A stretch of 64,000 bases of DNA from Acinetobacter baumannii. Lineage in GTDB: Bacteria; Pseudomonadota; Gammaproteobacteria; Pseudomonadales; Moraxellaceae. Shown in pieces: positions 1 to 9,980 of this stretch (positions within the stretch are counted from its first letter, which is position 1; each line of letters opens with the position of its first letter). The translations under genes were made by a program, and so were the position numbers. The stretch covers positions 2,418,001 through 2,482,000 of the forward strand of contig NZ_CP046654.1 of the NCBI RefSeq assembly GCF_009759685.1. The letters are read 5' to 3'. The notes beneath the pieces were generated by a model, which ran no database searches, had not been told where the DNA came from, and was given only the letters and a program-made list of their open reading frames with translations.

Positions 1-407
1 ATCTGATTACGTTAAAATCAATTATGACAGAAATGATGTATGGTTCACGCAAGGACAAAACGCGTCGTATTGTTAAGCGTCATATTAACGAAATCATGGA
101 AACTCCACTTGTTCGAACATCTTTACAGCTTTCTTTAGGCCCAAGAGAGTATGCAAGGTTAAAGACGGACTTGATTGATCGTTCAATTGAAATTACGATG
201 GGACCGGTATGTGACCCTGCACTAAATGCAAGCCGGGCACAGAAGATTTTTCAAATGTTTAAAGAGCGTATTCGTGAACTAACACCAAAAGAGTTTCAGA
301 ATTTGTTACGTCCAGCATTTCAAGAGGACGAGTGGATTCTTATTGTACTAGGTGGGGTAACCGGATTTATTGCTGGTACAATACATTTGTTTGTGGCTTT
401 CTTATAA
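1..407 (+). CDS. DUF445-family membrane protein, C-terminal part
   Basis: The reading frame is open to the first base of the window, so this is the 3' end of a longer gene; the ATG at 24 need not be the start. The visible part is charged and helical, and ends in a hydrophobic segment (about the last 25 residues, EDEWILIVLGGVTGFIAG) that fits the C-terminal membrane anchor of DUF445 proteins. The function of this family is not settled. It reads toward adk, but an 86-bp gap separates them. The family call is by recognition only. Confidence 0.7.
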   Translation, partial: LITLKSIMTEMMYGSRKDKTRRIVKRHINEIMETPLVRTSLQLSLGPREYARLKTDLIDRSIEITMGPVCDPALNASRAQKIFQMFKERIRELTPKEFQNLLRPAFQEDEWILIVLGGVTGFIAGTIHLFVAFL

Positions 408-478
408 TTCGAAGTCGGGCAGGATCTATTGAAGATCAATGAAACTAAATCTGCCGGACCTCACATTCATTGTTTTAA

Positions 479-1147
<669 letters not shown>

Positions 1148-1168
1148 TTTAATATTATTTGTAATACC

Positions 1169-1196
1169 GAGCCCTCTTTGTGAGGGCTCTTTTCTT
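1169..1196 (+). terminator. Rho-independent terminator of adk
   Basis: GAGCCCTC (1169-1176) pairs perfectly with GAGGGCTC (1182-1189) around a 5-nt loop, followed by TTTTCTTT. It lies 21 bp after the adk stop. Confidence 0.9.
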
Positions 1197-1218
1197 TCAT
1201 TAAGTGCAGGAGAATGAT

Positions 1219-1356
1219 TTGAAAATCATTTTGATTTTGGTGGTATTGCTGAGTCTGGCACTATTGTTATTTTTACTGTATCAAAGCTACAAAATGCTGA
1301 GAAAAGTACAAAAACAAGCGAAAGAAGAAAGAAAACAGCAAAAGCGTTTAAAGTAA
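1219..1356 (+). CDS. 45-residue single-span membrane protein with TTG start
   Basis: A TTG codon preceded by AGGAGA (1208-1213) at good spacing opens a 45-codon frame. The product has a hydrophobic N-terminal helix (about residues 3-21, rich in I, L and V) and a highly basic C-terminal tail (KVQKQAKEERKQQKR). This predicts a small inner-membrane protein with its tail in the cytoplasm. It sits alone between the adk terminator and the convergent nth gene. I do not recognise it. The ribosome site and clear topology argue that it is real. Confidence 0.6.
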   Translation: MKIILILVVLLSLALLLFLLYQSYKMLRKVQKQAKEERKQQKRLK

Positions 1357-1385
1357 CTAAATTGGGTATAAGCTATACCCAACTT

Positions 1386-2078
1386 TTATTCTGCCTCAAT
1401 GTTTTTAACCGCAATTTGTTTTTGAGCACCAAACTCAAAGCGGTCCGGCCAGTTGCATACATCAGCAACCACACACTCTGAACATTTTGGTTTACGGGCA
1501 ATACAGCAGTAACGACCATGTAATATCAGCCAGTGATGTGCATCTAAAATAAATTCTTTAGGAATGACTTTTACTAGGCGATGTTCAACTTCCAGAACAT
1601 TTTTACCTATTGCTAAGCCCGTTCTGTTTCCAACACGGAAAATATGAGTATCGACAGCCATAGTCGGTTGACCGAATGCAGTATTTAAAACCACATTAGC
1701 TGTTTTGCGGCCTACACCTGGCAAAGCTTCCAAATCTTTTCGGTCACTTGGAACTTCACCGTTAAACTGCTCCATTAAAATCTTACAGGTCTTGATAACA
1801 TTTTCGGCTTTTGCGTTATAAAGACCAATCGTTTTAATGTACTCTTTTAACCCGTCTACGCCTAAGTTATAGATTTTTTCAGCAGTGTTCGCAACAGGAT
1901 AGAGCTTATCAGTTGCTTTGTTGACACTAACGTCGGTTGCTTGCGCCGATAACATAACGGCAATGAGCAATTCAAATGGTGATGAATAATTTAATTCGGT
2001 CTGTGGAGAAGGTCTTTGTTCACGAAGGCGTTCAAAGAAAATTTGAATCTGCTTTTTCGTCATATTTTTGACGGCCAT
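1386..2078 (-). CDS. nth: Endonuclease III (DNA glycosylase/AP lyase)
   Basis: Base-excision repair enzyme removing oxidised pyrimidines. It shows the helix-hairpin-helix LPGVGRKTA with the catalytic lysine, the catalytic aspartate in VDTHIFRV, and the C-terminal [4Fe-4S] ligands in the C-x6-C-x2-C-x5-C pattern (CIARKPKCSECVVADVC). At 230 residues it is slightly longer than the E. coli enzyme. Its ATG directly follows the TGA of the rnfB-like gene, and its AGGAGGT ribosome site lies inside that gene, so the two are almost certainly translationally coupled. Confidence 0.96.
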   Translation of the reverse strand: MAVKNMTKKQIQIFFERLREQRPSPQTELNYSSPFELLIAVMLSAQATDVSVNKATDKLYPVANTAEKIYNLGVDGLKEYIKTIGLYNAKAENVIKTCKILMEQFNGEVPSDRKDLEALPGVGRKTANVVLNTAFGQPTMAVDTHIFRVGNRTGLAIGKNVLEVEHRLVKVIPKEFILDAHHWLILHGRYCCIARKPKCSECVVADVCNWPDRFEFGAQKQIAVKNIEAE

Positions 2079-2870
2079 TCAGACCTCCTGTAATTGAATG
2101 AGTTGCTGTTGTAGTTCATCAAGTTGAAGACGCTTTTTGGCATCTTCTCGAACACTGAGCTGCTTTTCCAACTTTTTAATTTGTGTACGAATTTTCGCTA
2201 ATTCAATTGTGGTTTTTGCATCACTTACAATCGCTTCTTTTGGCTTCTCGATGAGCTGAATTGAAGGTAAATCATCAAGTGCTTGAGAGAACTGTGCAAA
2301 CAGCTGGGTATCGATTTCAGCACGTACAACAGGGCCTTTGCGGTGAATACGGCGTTTTTCTTCACGTTGAATATGCGCGTAATAACGTTGTCGTAAATCA
2401 TTTTGCTCCGCAATGCGTTGCTGTTCGCTTGGCAATGCTTGAGTGTCTTCGACTAGATCAATACAGTCAACTGGGCAGGGTGGAATACATAACTCACAAC
2501 CTGTGCATAGATCAGTCAAAATTGTATGCATGAGCTTACCACTACCAATAATGGCATCTACTGGGCAGGCATTAATACATTTTGTACATCCGATGCATTC
2601 ATCTTCGCGAATAATTGCCTTCATGCGTTGTGGGCGTCCATCCGCCTGTACAGGCCAGACACTCGTTTCAGCAGGTAATAATGGGCGATTTAATAATTGT
2701 GCCAGTGCATCGGCCACTGGCTGTCCACCAGGAACACATTTATTTGCTTCTTCACCTTCAGCAATGGACTTTGCGTAAGGTAGACAGCCGTCACGGTGCC
2801 CACACAGACCACATTGTGTTTGTGGTAGTAACGCATCAATCTCGCGTATGAGAGAAATAGATGGATTCAT
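2079..2870 (-). CDS. rnfB: RnfB-like iron-sulfur protein without membrane anchor
   Basis: 263 residues. An N-terminal QCGLCG...C cluster (about residues 19-29) matches the 4Fe-4S domain of RnfB/RsxB. Two ferredoxin-type clusters follow ([12 protein letters not shown] and [12 protein letters not shown]). A C-terminal region of about 90 residues is charged and predicted coiled coil. RnfB normally starts with a transmembrane helix; here the protein begins almost directly at the first cluster, so it looks soluble. No other rnf/rsx subunit is nearby. Adjacency to nth matches the rsx-nth order of other gammaproteobacteria. The electron partner is unknown. Confidence 0.8.
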   Translation of the reverse strand: MNPSISLIREIDALLPQTQCGLCGHRDGCLPYAKSIAEGEEANKCVPGGQPVADALAQLLNRPLLPAETSVWPVQADGRPQRMKAIIREDECIGCTKCINACPVDAIIGSGKLMHTILTDLCTGCELCIPPCPVDCIDLVEDTQALPSEQQRIAEQNDLRQRYYAHIQREEKRRIHRKGPVVRAEIDTQLFAQFSQALDDLPSIQLIEKPKEAIVSDAKTTIELAKIRTQIKKLEKQLSVREDAKKRLQLDELQQQLIQLQEV

Positions 2871-3201
2871 AGAGGAAAATAGCTTGCTTAAAACGATGCG
2901 ATAATGAAGAAAAACCTAAGTAAGGTCAATGGATTTTAACGAATTTATTGGCTTTTTGATTGACCTAAAATGTCGCCAATATTGCACAATAATAGATCAA
3001 TAAAAGTGAAAAGATAAATGACTATTATTGATTGTTAGACAGTTTTTCTAAAAATAAGTTTATGATAATTAAGATAAATAAAATAATTTAAAATAACTAT
3101 TGTTAAAATTGATGGAAAGGGATTTAATATTTTGCTGCTAAATGATGCATTTTAAAATGTATTGCACCAATTTAATTCATTACTATGCTGAGGACCGTGC
3201 A
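2871..3201. promoter_or_regulatory. Divergent AT-rich intergenic region, rnfB / gdhA
   Basis: About 330 bp without a convincing gene between two diverging genes, so it must carry promoters for both. The right half (3000-3140) is strongly AT-rich. I see no clear hairpin or RNA gene. An upstream ATG at 3142 is in frame with gdhA but I consider it non-coding. Confidence 0.5.
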
Positions 3202-4545
3202 TTGAAATATAACAACCTGAATGAATTCCTGAATTACGTGCAAGCGCGTGATCCGCATCAACCTGAGTTTTTACAAGCTGTCGAAGAGGTCATGACAAGC
3301 TTATGGCCATTTATTGAAAAAAATCCAGAATATGCCGAGCAGGGATTGCTAGAACGTTTGGTGGAACCAGAACGTGTGATCCAATTTCGCGTTTCATGGA
3401 TGGACGATCAAGGGCAAACTCAAGTTAACCGTGCTTTCCGTGTTCAATACAATTCAGCAATTGGTCCATTCAAGGGGGGGATGCGTTTCCATCCGTCGGT
3501 CAACCTATCTATTTTAAAATTTTTAGGGTTTGAGCAAACTTTTAAAAACTCACTTACAACTTTGCCAATGGGTGGAGGAAAAGGTGGTTCAGATTTTAAC
3601 CCTAAAGGTAAATCTGATGCTGAAATTATGCGATTCTGTCAGGCACTTATGATTGAGCTTTACCGTCATTTAGGTCCAAATACCGATATCCCTGCTGGAG
3701 ATATTGGTGTGGGTGCACGTGAAGTAGGTTATATGGCTGGCATGATGAAAAAGCTCAGTAATGACACGGCATGTGTGTTTACAGGTAAAGGAATTTCATT
3801 TGGCGGTAGCTTAATGCGTCCAGAAGCAACAGGCTACGGTACGGTTTATTTTGCAGAAGAAATGCTAAAAACACGTGGGCAGTCTTTTGCTGGTAAAACC
3901 GTTTCGATATCTGGTTCTGGAAACGTTGCGCAGTATGCTGCTGAAAAAGCAATGTTCTTAGGTGCAAAAGTGGTTACGCTATCGGACTCAAATGGTACCG
4001 TTTATTTAAAAAATGGTTTTACAGATGAGTTGCTTGCTGAAGTTATGGAACTCAAAAATATCCAGCGTGGCCGTATTTCAGAATTTGCTTCTAAGCATGG
4101 CTTTGAATATTTTGAAGGGAAGACACCTTGGCATATTCCTGTAGATATTGCCTTACCATGTGCAACACAAAATGAATTAACTGGCGGAGATGCCAAAACG
4201 CTCATCGCTAATGGGGTAATTTGTGTGGCTGAAGGCGCTAATATGCCATCTACACTTGAAGCTGTTGAGCATTTTATTGAAGCTAAGATTTTGTATGCGC
4301 CTGGTAAAGCTTCTAATGCAGGTGGGGTGGCAACGTCTGGTTTAGAAATGTCTCAGAATGCGATTCGTTTAGGCTGGACACATGCTGAAGTCGATGAACG
4401 CTTACATGCAATTATGAAAGATATTCATGCCAATTGTGTTAGATACGGTACTAAAGAAGATGGTACTGTGAATTATGTAGATGGTGCCAATATTGCTGGT
4501 TTTGTAAAAGTTGCTGATGCGATGCTTGCACAAGGTATCTATTAA
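3202..4545 (+). CDS. gdhA: NADP-type glutamate dehydrogenase
   Basis: Cytoplasmic enzyme forming glutamate from 2-oxoglutarate, ammonia and NAD(P)H. It has the catalytic PMGGGKGG motif, the GPNTDIPAGDIGVG segment, and a Rossmann-type SGSGNVAQYA. I start it at the TTG at 3202 because AGGA (3191-3194) lies 7 nt upstream and the product is then 447 residues, the length of E. coli GdhA. The in-frame ATG at 3142 would add about 20 residues that do not look like the family. It has its own promoter region and terminator. Confidence 0.93.
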   Translation: MKYNNLNEFLNYVQARDPHQPEFLQAVEEVMTSLWPFIEKNPEYAEQGLLERLVEPERVIQFRVSWMDDQGQTQVNRAFRVQYNSAIGPFKGGMRFHPSVNLSILKFLGFEQTFKNSLTTLPMGGGKGGSDFNPKGKSDAEIMRFCQALMIELYRHLGPNTDIPAGDIGVGAREVGYMAGMMKKLSNDTACVFTGKGISFGGSLMRPEATGYGTVYFAEEMLKTRGQSFAGKTVSISGSGNVAQYAAEKAMFLGAKVVTLSDSNGTVYLKNGFTDELLAEVMELKNIQRGRISEFASKHGFEYFEGKTPWHIPVDIALPCATQNELTGGDAKTLIANGVICVAEGANMPSTLEAVEHFIEAKILYAPGKASNAGGVATSGLEMSQNAIRLGWTHAEVDERLHAIMKDIHANCVRYGTKEDGTVNYVDGANIAGFVKVADAMLAQGIY

Positions 4546-4560
4546 AATATAGAAATAAAA

Positions 4561-4592
4561 AAATCCGATGCAAAAGCATCGGATTTTTTTAG
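4561..4592. terminator. Bidirectional terminator between gdhA and the META lipoprotein
   Basis: AAATCCGATGC and GCATCGGATTT form a perfect 11-bp stem around AAAA, with A/T tracts on both sides. It can serve gdhA and the convergent gene. Confidence 0.9.
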
Positions 4593-4600
4593 TCTAAAAC

Positions 4601-5710
4601 TTATTTTTTAGGCTTTTTAACGAGTTCTTGTTCTACAACCATATCTAACACATCTGCTTGGCTAGATTGATCTGCTGCTGGATTTTTCACTTCAAAACGT
4701 TTTACACGTAAGATTACGCGTTGGTTTGGATTGTGTTCAAAACCTTCGATTTGACCATAATATAATGACCAGTTTTTGTCAGCGTAAGTTTTTACGCCTT
4801 TGTCATCATATTTAACTTCACGAACTTGCAAGCAAGTTTGTGGTGCAACACCCGTACAAGATTTAGTTTCTGGCGCTACTTCAAGGAAAACAGTTTTACC
4901 TTCAGATTGATATTTTGCTTCAGGTGTCATTTTACCTGTGAACGTATATTTCTGACCTTGAGCATCAGCTACTGTCAATGTTGGTTGATCAACATTTGTT
5001 GTATTGAGTTCAAATGGAATCGCACGTTTTTGGAAGAGGCTGCTAGAGAATTGTTCCTGTTTCATTAAAGCAGGTTCACAAGCCATCATAGTTGACATGA
5101 CATCAGTCGTTACAATCGTATTGTTTTCAACTTTCCAAGTGGTGCCTTGGCGGTTACAACCTGTATCAATCGATAAACGGTCGTTTGTAAAGTTAAGAAC
5201 AATCGGCTTTTTAGTATTTTCAGGTTGGTATGACCATGAATAATCAGTTAAAGCTTGAGTATTAGTTGCTTTTTCGCCTTGGAAAATATGCTTTTGACCT
5301 GCTTTATCTGTCACGCTTAAGATTACCTGACCATTGTTATTACTAATTTCGATTGGCAATTTCGCTTCACTAAAGATGCTATTAGACAATTGTTCTTGTT
5401 TCATTAAATCGTCTTGGCAAGCCATCATTGTTGATGCAAGTGGAGAAGTTACAAGTTGGTTGCCTTCAACTTTCCAAGTACCGCCTTGGCCATTACAGCC
5501 AGTGTTAATTGCTAATTTACCGTCTGCATTAAAGTTAAGAATAAGTGGCTTAGATGCTTTTACATTTTGATAAGTCCAAGCATATTCACTTAAAGTAGTA
5601 GCCAAATTTTGTTGTTGCTCAGATACAATTGGAGCTTGAGTGTTTGAAACTGTTTGACACGCCATCAAAGAAAAAGGTAATAACGCAAGAATTAAATATT
5701 TAATTTTCAT
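4601..5710 (-). CDS. Lipoprotein with two META (HslJ-like) domains and a DUF4377 domain
   Basis: The signal peptide ends in the lipobox LMAC (Cys18). Two tandem META domains follow (about residues 42-147 and 155-265), each with TGCN, WKVE and MMAC segments; they look like an internal duplication. The last 95 residues, with CTGVAPQTCLQV and a later GFEHNPNQ, fit DUF4377. It is predicted to be in the outer-membrane or periplasmic lipid leaflet. META domains occur in heat-shock-linked envelope proteins such as HslJ; the role here is unknown. It is monocistronic. Confidence 0.85.
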   Translation of the reverse strand: MKIKYLILALLPFSLMACQTVSNTQAPIVSEQQQNLATTLSEYAWTYQNVKASKPLILNFNADGKLAINTGCNGQGGTWKVEGNQLVTSPLASTMMACQDDLMKQEQLSNSIFSEAKLPIEISNNNGQVILSVTDKAGQKHIFQGEKATNTQALTDYSWSYQPENTKKPIVLNFTNDRLSIDTGCNRQGTTWKVENNTIVTTDVMSTMMACEPALMKQEQFSSSLFQKRAIPFELNTTNVDQPTLTVADAQGQKYTFTGKMTPEAKYQSEGKTVFLEVAPETKSCTGVAPQTCLQVREVKYDDKGVKTYADKNWSLYYGQIEGFEHNPNQRVILRVKRFEVKNPAADQSSQADVLDMVVEQELVKKPKK

Positions 5711-5881
5711 TTAAAAAAACTTCAAGTAAAAAAACAACAGCACTAAGCTTAAAACATTCTTAAAAAAAGAAAATGTAAACATTTGATTGTTTCGGTTTTT
5801 AAAATGTATAAGTTTGTAAATTATTCTAATTTTCAACAAAAATAGTGGTATACCCCGCGAAACGGGGGTATTTTCCAAAAA

Positions 5882-6658
5882 TTAATCAAAACGATATATA
5901 TCCATACCTAGTGAGCCCATTGTGAAGCTACTATGAACAATCGTAAAACGATGTCCCGTACCCATAGCGAAAAACAAAGGTGCAAAATGCTCAAGTGAAG
6001 GATGATTACGTTTCACAAACGGCAGGGTTTGCCACTCCAGTACACCATCATAGTCTTGATGACTCAGCTTACTGACCACTGTATTTCTAAAAGTTGAAGC
6101 CCATTCAGGTACTTTCGAATTGTCACCTTGCCAAGACAGTTCAGCAAGATTATGGGTAATACTTCCAGAACCGATCAGTAAAATTTGTTTTTCACGTAAA
6201 AGTGCCAGCGTTTGGCCAATCCGATAAATTTCCTGTGCAGTTAAGCCCATAGGTAAAGAAATTTCAACGACAGGAATGTCTGCATCTGGATACATATGTA
6301 AAAGAGGCATCCATACGCCGTGGTCACGAGGACGAGTGCTATTGGCATGTGCGACAAAATGAGCATCTGCTAACAACTTCAAAATTTCTTCTGCAAGCTC
6401 GGGTTGACCGGGGGCAGTATAGCGAATTTCATACAACTCTGGCGGGAAACCACGGAAGTCATGCCATGTTTCCGGACGAGTCGAACTACTTACTTCGAGT
6501 GCCTTACTTTCCCAGTGAGCAGACATCACTATGATTGCCTTTGGAGTAGGCAGATTTACACTAAGACGATGTAAGGCAGGACCCACTTGTTCTGGATCAA
6601 GTGCAAGCATGGGCGAACCATGTGAAATAAACAGTCCGGGAAGGGTTTGTAGTTCCAT
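5882..6658 (-). CDS. ygiD: Class III extradiol dioxygenase, DODA/YgiD type
   Basis: 258 residues of the LigB fold. Likely metal or catalytic residues are in ISHGSP (His13), SAHWES, RDHGVWMPL and GSGSITHN. YgiD-type enzymes cleave 3,4-dihydroxyphenyl substrates such as L-DOPA in vitro; the natural substrate is uncertain. It is predicted cytoplasmic, using a metal ion and O2. It is a single gene with no degradation cluster around it, so a housekeeping or detoxifying role is more likely than a catabolic pathway. Confidence 0.88.
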   Translation of the reverse strand: MELQTLPGLFISHGSPMLALDPEQVGPALHRLSVNLPTPKAIIVMSAHWESKALEVSSSTRPETWHDFRGFPPELYEIRYTAPGQPELAEEILKLLADAHFVAHANSTRPRDHGVWMPLLHMYPDADIPVVEISLPMGLTAQEIYRIGQTLALLREKQILLIGSGSITHNLAELSWQGDNSKVPEWASTFRNTVVSKLSHQDYDGVLEWQTLPFVKRNHPSLEHFAPLFFAMGTGHRFTIVHSSFTMGSLGMDIYRFD

Positions 6659-6770
6659 TTCATTACACCTGAGTTGAAAAGCAGAATAATAGTCATTATG
6701 CCAAAATCAGGACATGTTAAAAGTATCCTGATTTCAACGGATTGTTCTTAAAATGAAACGTTTGTTCTTT

Positions 6771-7250
6771 TTATGCACGGTGGTAAGGATGGTTATGATT
6801 AATACTCATCGCTCGGTAAAGTTGCTCGATTAATAAAATACGTACTAAAGGGTGCGGCATGGTAAGTTTTGAAAGTGACCAGTGCCAAGCAGCGGCTTTA
6901 CGTACCTGATCTGACAAGCCATCTGGGCCACCAATAGCGAGTGCCACATCATTACCTTCAAGCATCCATTGTTTCATGGTGTCTGCTAGTTTTTCTGTGC
7001 TGAGCTCGCGTCCGCCAACTTCTAAAGCAATAAGGGTCTCATTAGGTTTTAAGGCATTTAAAATACTTTCACCCTCGATTTGGCAGTATTTTAAAATATC
7101 TGCTTCTGAATCATTTTTACCGCGTTTTGCCATTGGGAGTTCAATAACCTGAGTTTGAACAAAAGGCTGGATGCGTTTGAAATAATCTTCAAAACCAGTA
7201 AGTACCCAAGCAGGCATTTTTTGACCAATGGTCAGAATACGAATTTTCAT
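6771..7250 (-). CDS. rlmH: 23S rRNA pseudouridine-1915 N3-methyltransferase
   Basis: 159 residues, the usual length of this SPOUT methyltransferase. The SAM-binding knot region AIGGPDGLS and the highly conserved C-terminus (MPHPLVRILLIEQLYRA, ending HPYHR) are present. It methylates the pseudouridine in helix 69 of 23S rRNA, using SAM, on assembled 70S ribosomes. No rsfS neighbour is visible on either side, unlike the common rsfS-rlmH pairing. Confidence 0.96.
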   Translation of the reverse strand: MKIRILTIGQKMPAWVLTGFEDYFKRIQPFVQTQVIELPMAKRGKNDSEADILKYCQIEGESILNALKPNETLIALEVGGRELSTEKLADTMKQWMLEGNDVALAIGGPDGLSDQVRKAAAWHWSLSKLTMPHPLVRILLIEQLYRAMSINHNHPYHRA

Positions 7251-7508
7251 GTTGTCTATTCAGTCAAAACAGCTGGCACATTATACCTGAGGAGAGGTTA
7301 ACTGCGGGGGAGTAAGTGGGCATAAAAAACGCAGTCCAAAAAACGGTGTTGGACTGCGATCAAATGATCATCTGTCTGGAGTTCAGATGATCATAGAGAA
7401 TAAAAACAAGGCTATCTGTGACATAAGATAGACAAGAGCAAATAATAGAATTAATTACTCTTACTTCTTATTATGAGGATGGTTGGATATTTTTCAATCA
7501 AATTGTGT
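7251..7508. other. Hairpin-rich intergenic stretch between rlmH and lon
   Basis: No gene seen. Two strong inverted repeats follow each other: CGCAGTCC ... GGACTGCG (about 7331-7358) and GATCATCTG ... CAGATGATC (about 7367-7393). A weaker pair, CTATCT ... AGATAG, lies near 7412-7430. None has a long T tract on either strand, so they are not typical terminators. They could be processing signals, a small RNA or a degenerate palindromic repeat. Confidence 0.5.
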
Positions 7509-7541
7509 AACAAAAAAAGAGAGCCGAAGCCCTCTTTTTTT
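7509..7541 (-). terminator. Terminator of lon
   Basis: Read on the minus strand, AGAGGGC-TTCG-GCTCTCT forms a stem with a stable TTCG loop, followed by a run of T. It lies just after the lon stop codon. Confidence 0.88.
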
Positions 7542-7550
7542 ATATTTAAA

Positions 7551-9980
7551 TTAGTGACGCGCTGCTTTTGAGCCTTCCACCGGTTTTACAATCGGTGTTT
7601 TAGGTAAAGGCTTTGGCATCGAAGTTAATGCTAAAGGTAAGATTTCATCAATGCTTTTCACAGCTTTGATTTCTAATCCTTCTTTCACATTGTCTGGAAT
7701 TTCTGCCAAATCACGAACGTTATCTTGAGGAATAAAGACGAGCTTGATTCCACCACGATGTGCAGCAAGAAGTTTCTCTTTCAAGCCACCGATACGCATC
7801 GCACGACCACCTAGACTTGTTTCACCTGTCATTGCAATATCTGGTCGAATCGCAATTCCAGTAAATGCTGATACAAGTGCAGTTGTTAACGCTAAACCAG
7901 CAGATGGACCATCTTTTGGAGTTGCACCTTCAGGTAAGTGAACGTGTACATCAGTTTCTTCAAAGCGAGATGCTTCAATTCCAAGTTCATCGGCACGTGT
8001 GCGTACTACTGTCATTGCTGTGGTAATTGATTCTTTCATTACATCACCGAGTGAACCGGTTGTAATGAATTTACCTTTACCTTTAACAGCTGCAACTTCA
8101 ATAGTAAGCAATTCACCACCTACAGAAGTCCATGCCAAGCCATTTACACGGCCTACTTGTGCTTCATCTTCGGCCATACCAAAGTCAAATTTATGTGGAC
8201 CTAGGTATTCAGGAAGATTGGCAGAGGTAACGTCAAGCTGTAAGTTTTTAGATTTTTTACTTACCGCTTCTTTTACGACTTTACGTGCAATTTTAGAAAC
8301 TTCACGTTCTAAATTACGTACGCCAGCTTCACGTGTATAACGTTGAACAATGTCACGGATCGCTTCTTCATGAATAGTTAACTCTTTTGGACGTAGGCCA
8401 TTGTTCTTAATTGCTTTAGGAACAAGGTAACGCTCAGCAATGTTAACTTTTTCATCTTCGGTATAACCCGGTAGACGAATAACTTCCATACGGTCCAACA
8501 AGGCTTCTGGAATATTCATGCTGTTTGCAGTACAGATGAACATCACTTCAGAAAGGTCAAGATCAAGATCTAAATAGTGATCGTTGAACTTACTGTTTTG
8601 TGATGGATCAAGCACTTCAAGCAAAGCTGAAGCAGGATCACCACGGTAGTCTTGTGCCATCTTGTCAATTTCGTCGAGTAAGAATAATGGGTTCTTCACA
8701 CCAACTTTTGTTAAAGACTGCACGATTTTACCTGGCATCGCACCAATATAAGTACGACGGTGTCCACGAATTTCTGCTTCATCACGTACGCCACCAAGCG
8801 CCATGCGAACAAATTCACGACCTGTTGCTTTCGCTACTGATTCACCAAGTGAAGTTTTACCAACCCCTGGAGGTCCAACCAAGCAAAGGATAGGGCCTTT
8901 GAGTTTTTTCACACGTGATTGAACAGCTAGGTATTCAACAATACGATCTTTAACGTCATCAAGACCATAATGATCGGCATCAAGAATCTCTTGCGCTTTG
9001 TTCAGGTTAATACTGACTTTGCTCGCTTTGTTCCATGGCGTATCTAGAATCACTTCTAGATAGTTACGTACCACAGCAGCTTCACTAGATGCAGGCTGCA
9101 TTGCTTTAAGTTTACGGAACTCAGCTTCGGCTTTTTTACGTACGTGTTCAGGTAAATCAGCTTCAGCAAGACGTTTCTCTATTTCAGCAACGTCATCTTC
9201 AGCACCGCCATTCATGTCGGAAAGTTCACGTTGAATGACTTTCATTTTTTCATTTAGAAAGTATTCACGTTGGTTCTTTTCCATTTGGCGTTTTACGCTG
9301 TCATGTAAAGTTTGCTCAATTTGCTGTTCAGCAGATTGATTCATCAAGTAGTTCATCAACTCTTGCAAATGAGCTTCAAACTCATCGTACTCTAAAAATT
9401 TCTGCTTAATTTCAATATTTAGAGGCACACGAGTTGCTACGAAGAACATCAATTGCAATAAGTCTTCGATTTTGTTGGCAGCAGCAACCAGTTCACGTGC
9501 ATTACGTAATTTTGCTTCTGCATATTGAGCAAATAAGTTACGTAACTCTTGTAAACGAGTTTCTTGCGTTGCCTTATCTACATTAATCGTCATTGGACTT
9601 AATTCATGTTCGGCAGTCAAATAACTATCTTCATCGATAATTTTTTTCAACTTAGAACGATGTAAGCCTTCAATAAGTACTTTAATGCAGTTTTCATCAT
9701 TTTCATGATTAACTACTTGTACAATCTTAGCGACTGTACCGTACTGGTATAAATTGTCGTGATCAATTTCTTCTGTAAGCGAATCTTTTTGCGCAACTAC
9801 AAATACTAAATTGTCACTGTTACGAGCCACATCAACTGCATTGATCGATTTTTCACGACCCACAAATAGCGCAATCTGCATGTGTGGATAAACCACCACA
9901 TCACGTAAGGCTAATAGTGGTAATACACTTGGAACCTGAGGCTCTAAGTCAGTTTTTTCATTCATAATAAGTTCAGACAT
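7551..9980 (-). CDS. lon: ATP-dependent protease La
   Basis: AAA+ serine protease degrading misfolded and regulatory proteins. Order: N-terminal substrate domain (from about residue 18, PLLALRDVVVYP), coiled coil, AAA+ module with Walker A GPPGVGKT, and protease domain with catalytic Ser in PKDGPSAG (about 693) and Lys in LKEKLLAA (about 736). I use the ATG at 9980, since AGGAG lies 5-6 nt upstream; the GTG at 9986 would overlap that site. Length is 809 residues, slightly above the E. coli enzyme. It is a single transcription unit with its own terminator. Confidence 0.97.
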   Translation of the reverse strand: MSELIMNEKTDLEPQVPSVLPLLALRDVVVYPHMQIALFVGREKSINAVDVARNSDNLVFVVAQKDSLTEEIDHDNLYQYGTVAKIVQVVNHENDENCIKVLIEGLHRSKLKKIIDEDSYLTAEHELSPMTINVDKATQETRLQELRNLFAQYAEAKLRNARELVAAANKIEDLLQLMFFVATRVPLNIEIKQKFLEYDEFEAHLQELMNYLMNQSAEQQIEQTLHDSVKRQMEKNQREYFLNEKMKVIQRELSDMNGGAEDDVAEIEKRLAEADLPEHVRKKAEAEFRKLKAMQPASSEAAVVRNYLEVILDTPWNKASKVSINLNKAQEILDADHYGLDDVKDRIVEYLAVQSRVKKLKGPILCLVGPPGVGKTSLGESVAKATGREFVRMALGGVRDEAEIRGHRRTYIGAMPGKIVQSLTKVGVKNPLFLLDEIDKMAQDYRGDPASALLEVLDPSQNSKFNDHYLDLDLDLSEVMFICTANSMNIPEALLDRMEVIRLPGYTEDEKVNIAERYLVPKAIKNNGLRPKELTIHEEAIRDIVQRYTREAGVRNLEREVSKIARKVVKEAVSKKSKNLQLDVTSANLPEYLGPHKFDFGMAEDEAQVGRVNGLAWTSVGGELLTIEVAAVKGKGKFITTGSLGDVMKESITTAMTVVRTRADELGIEASRFEETDVHVHLPEGATPKDGPSAGLALTTALVSAFTGIAIRPDIAMTGETSLGGRAMRIGGLKEKLLAAHRGGIKLVFIPQDNVRDLAEIPDNVKEGLEIKAVKSIDEILPLALTSMPKPLPKTPIVKPVEGSKAARH

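Noticed and set aside
3142..3201. ATG start 20 codons upstream of gdhA
   Set aside because: The extra residues do not look like GdhA and there is no good ribosome site; TTG 3202 gives the family length.
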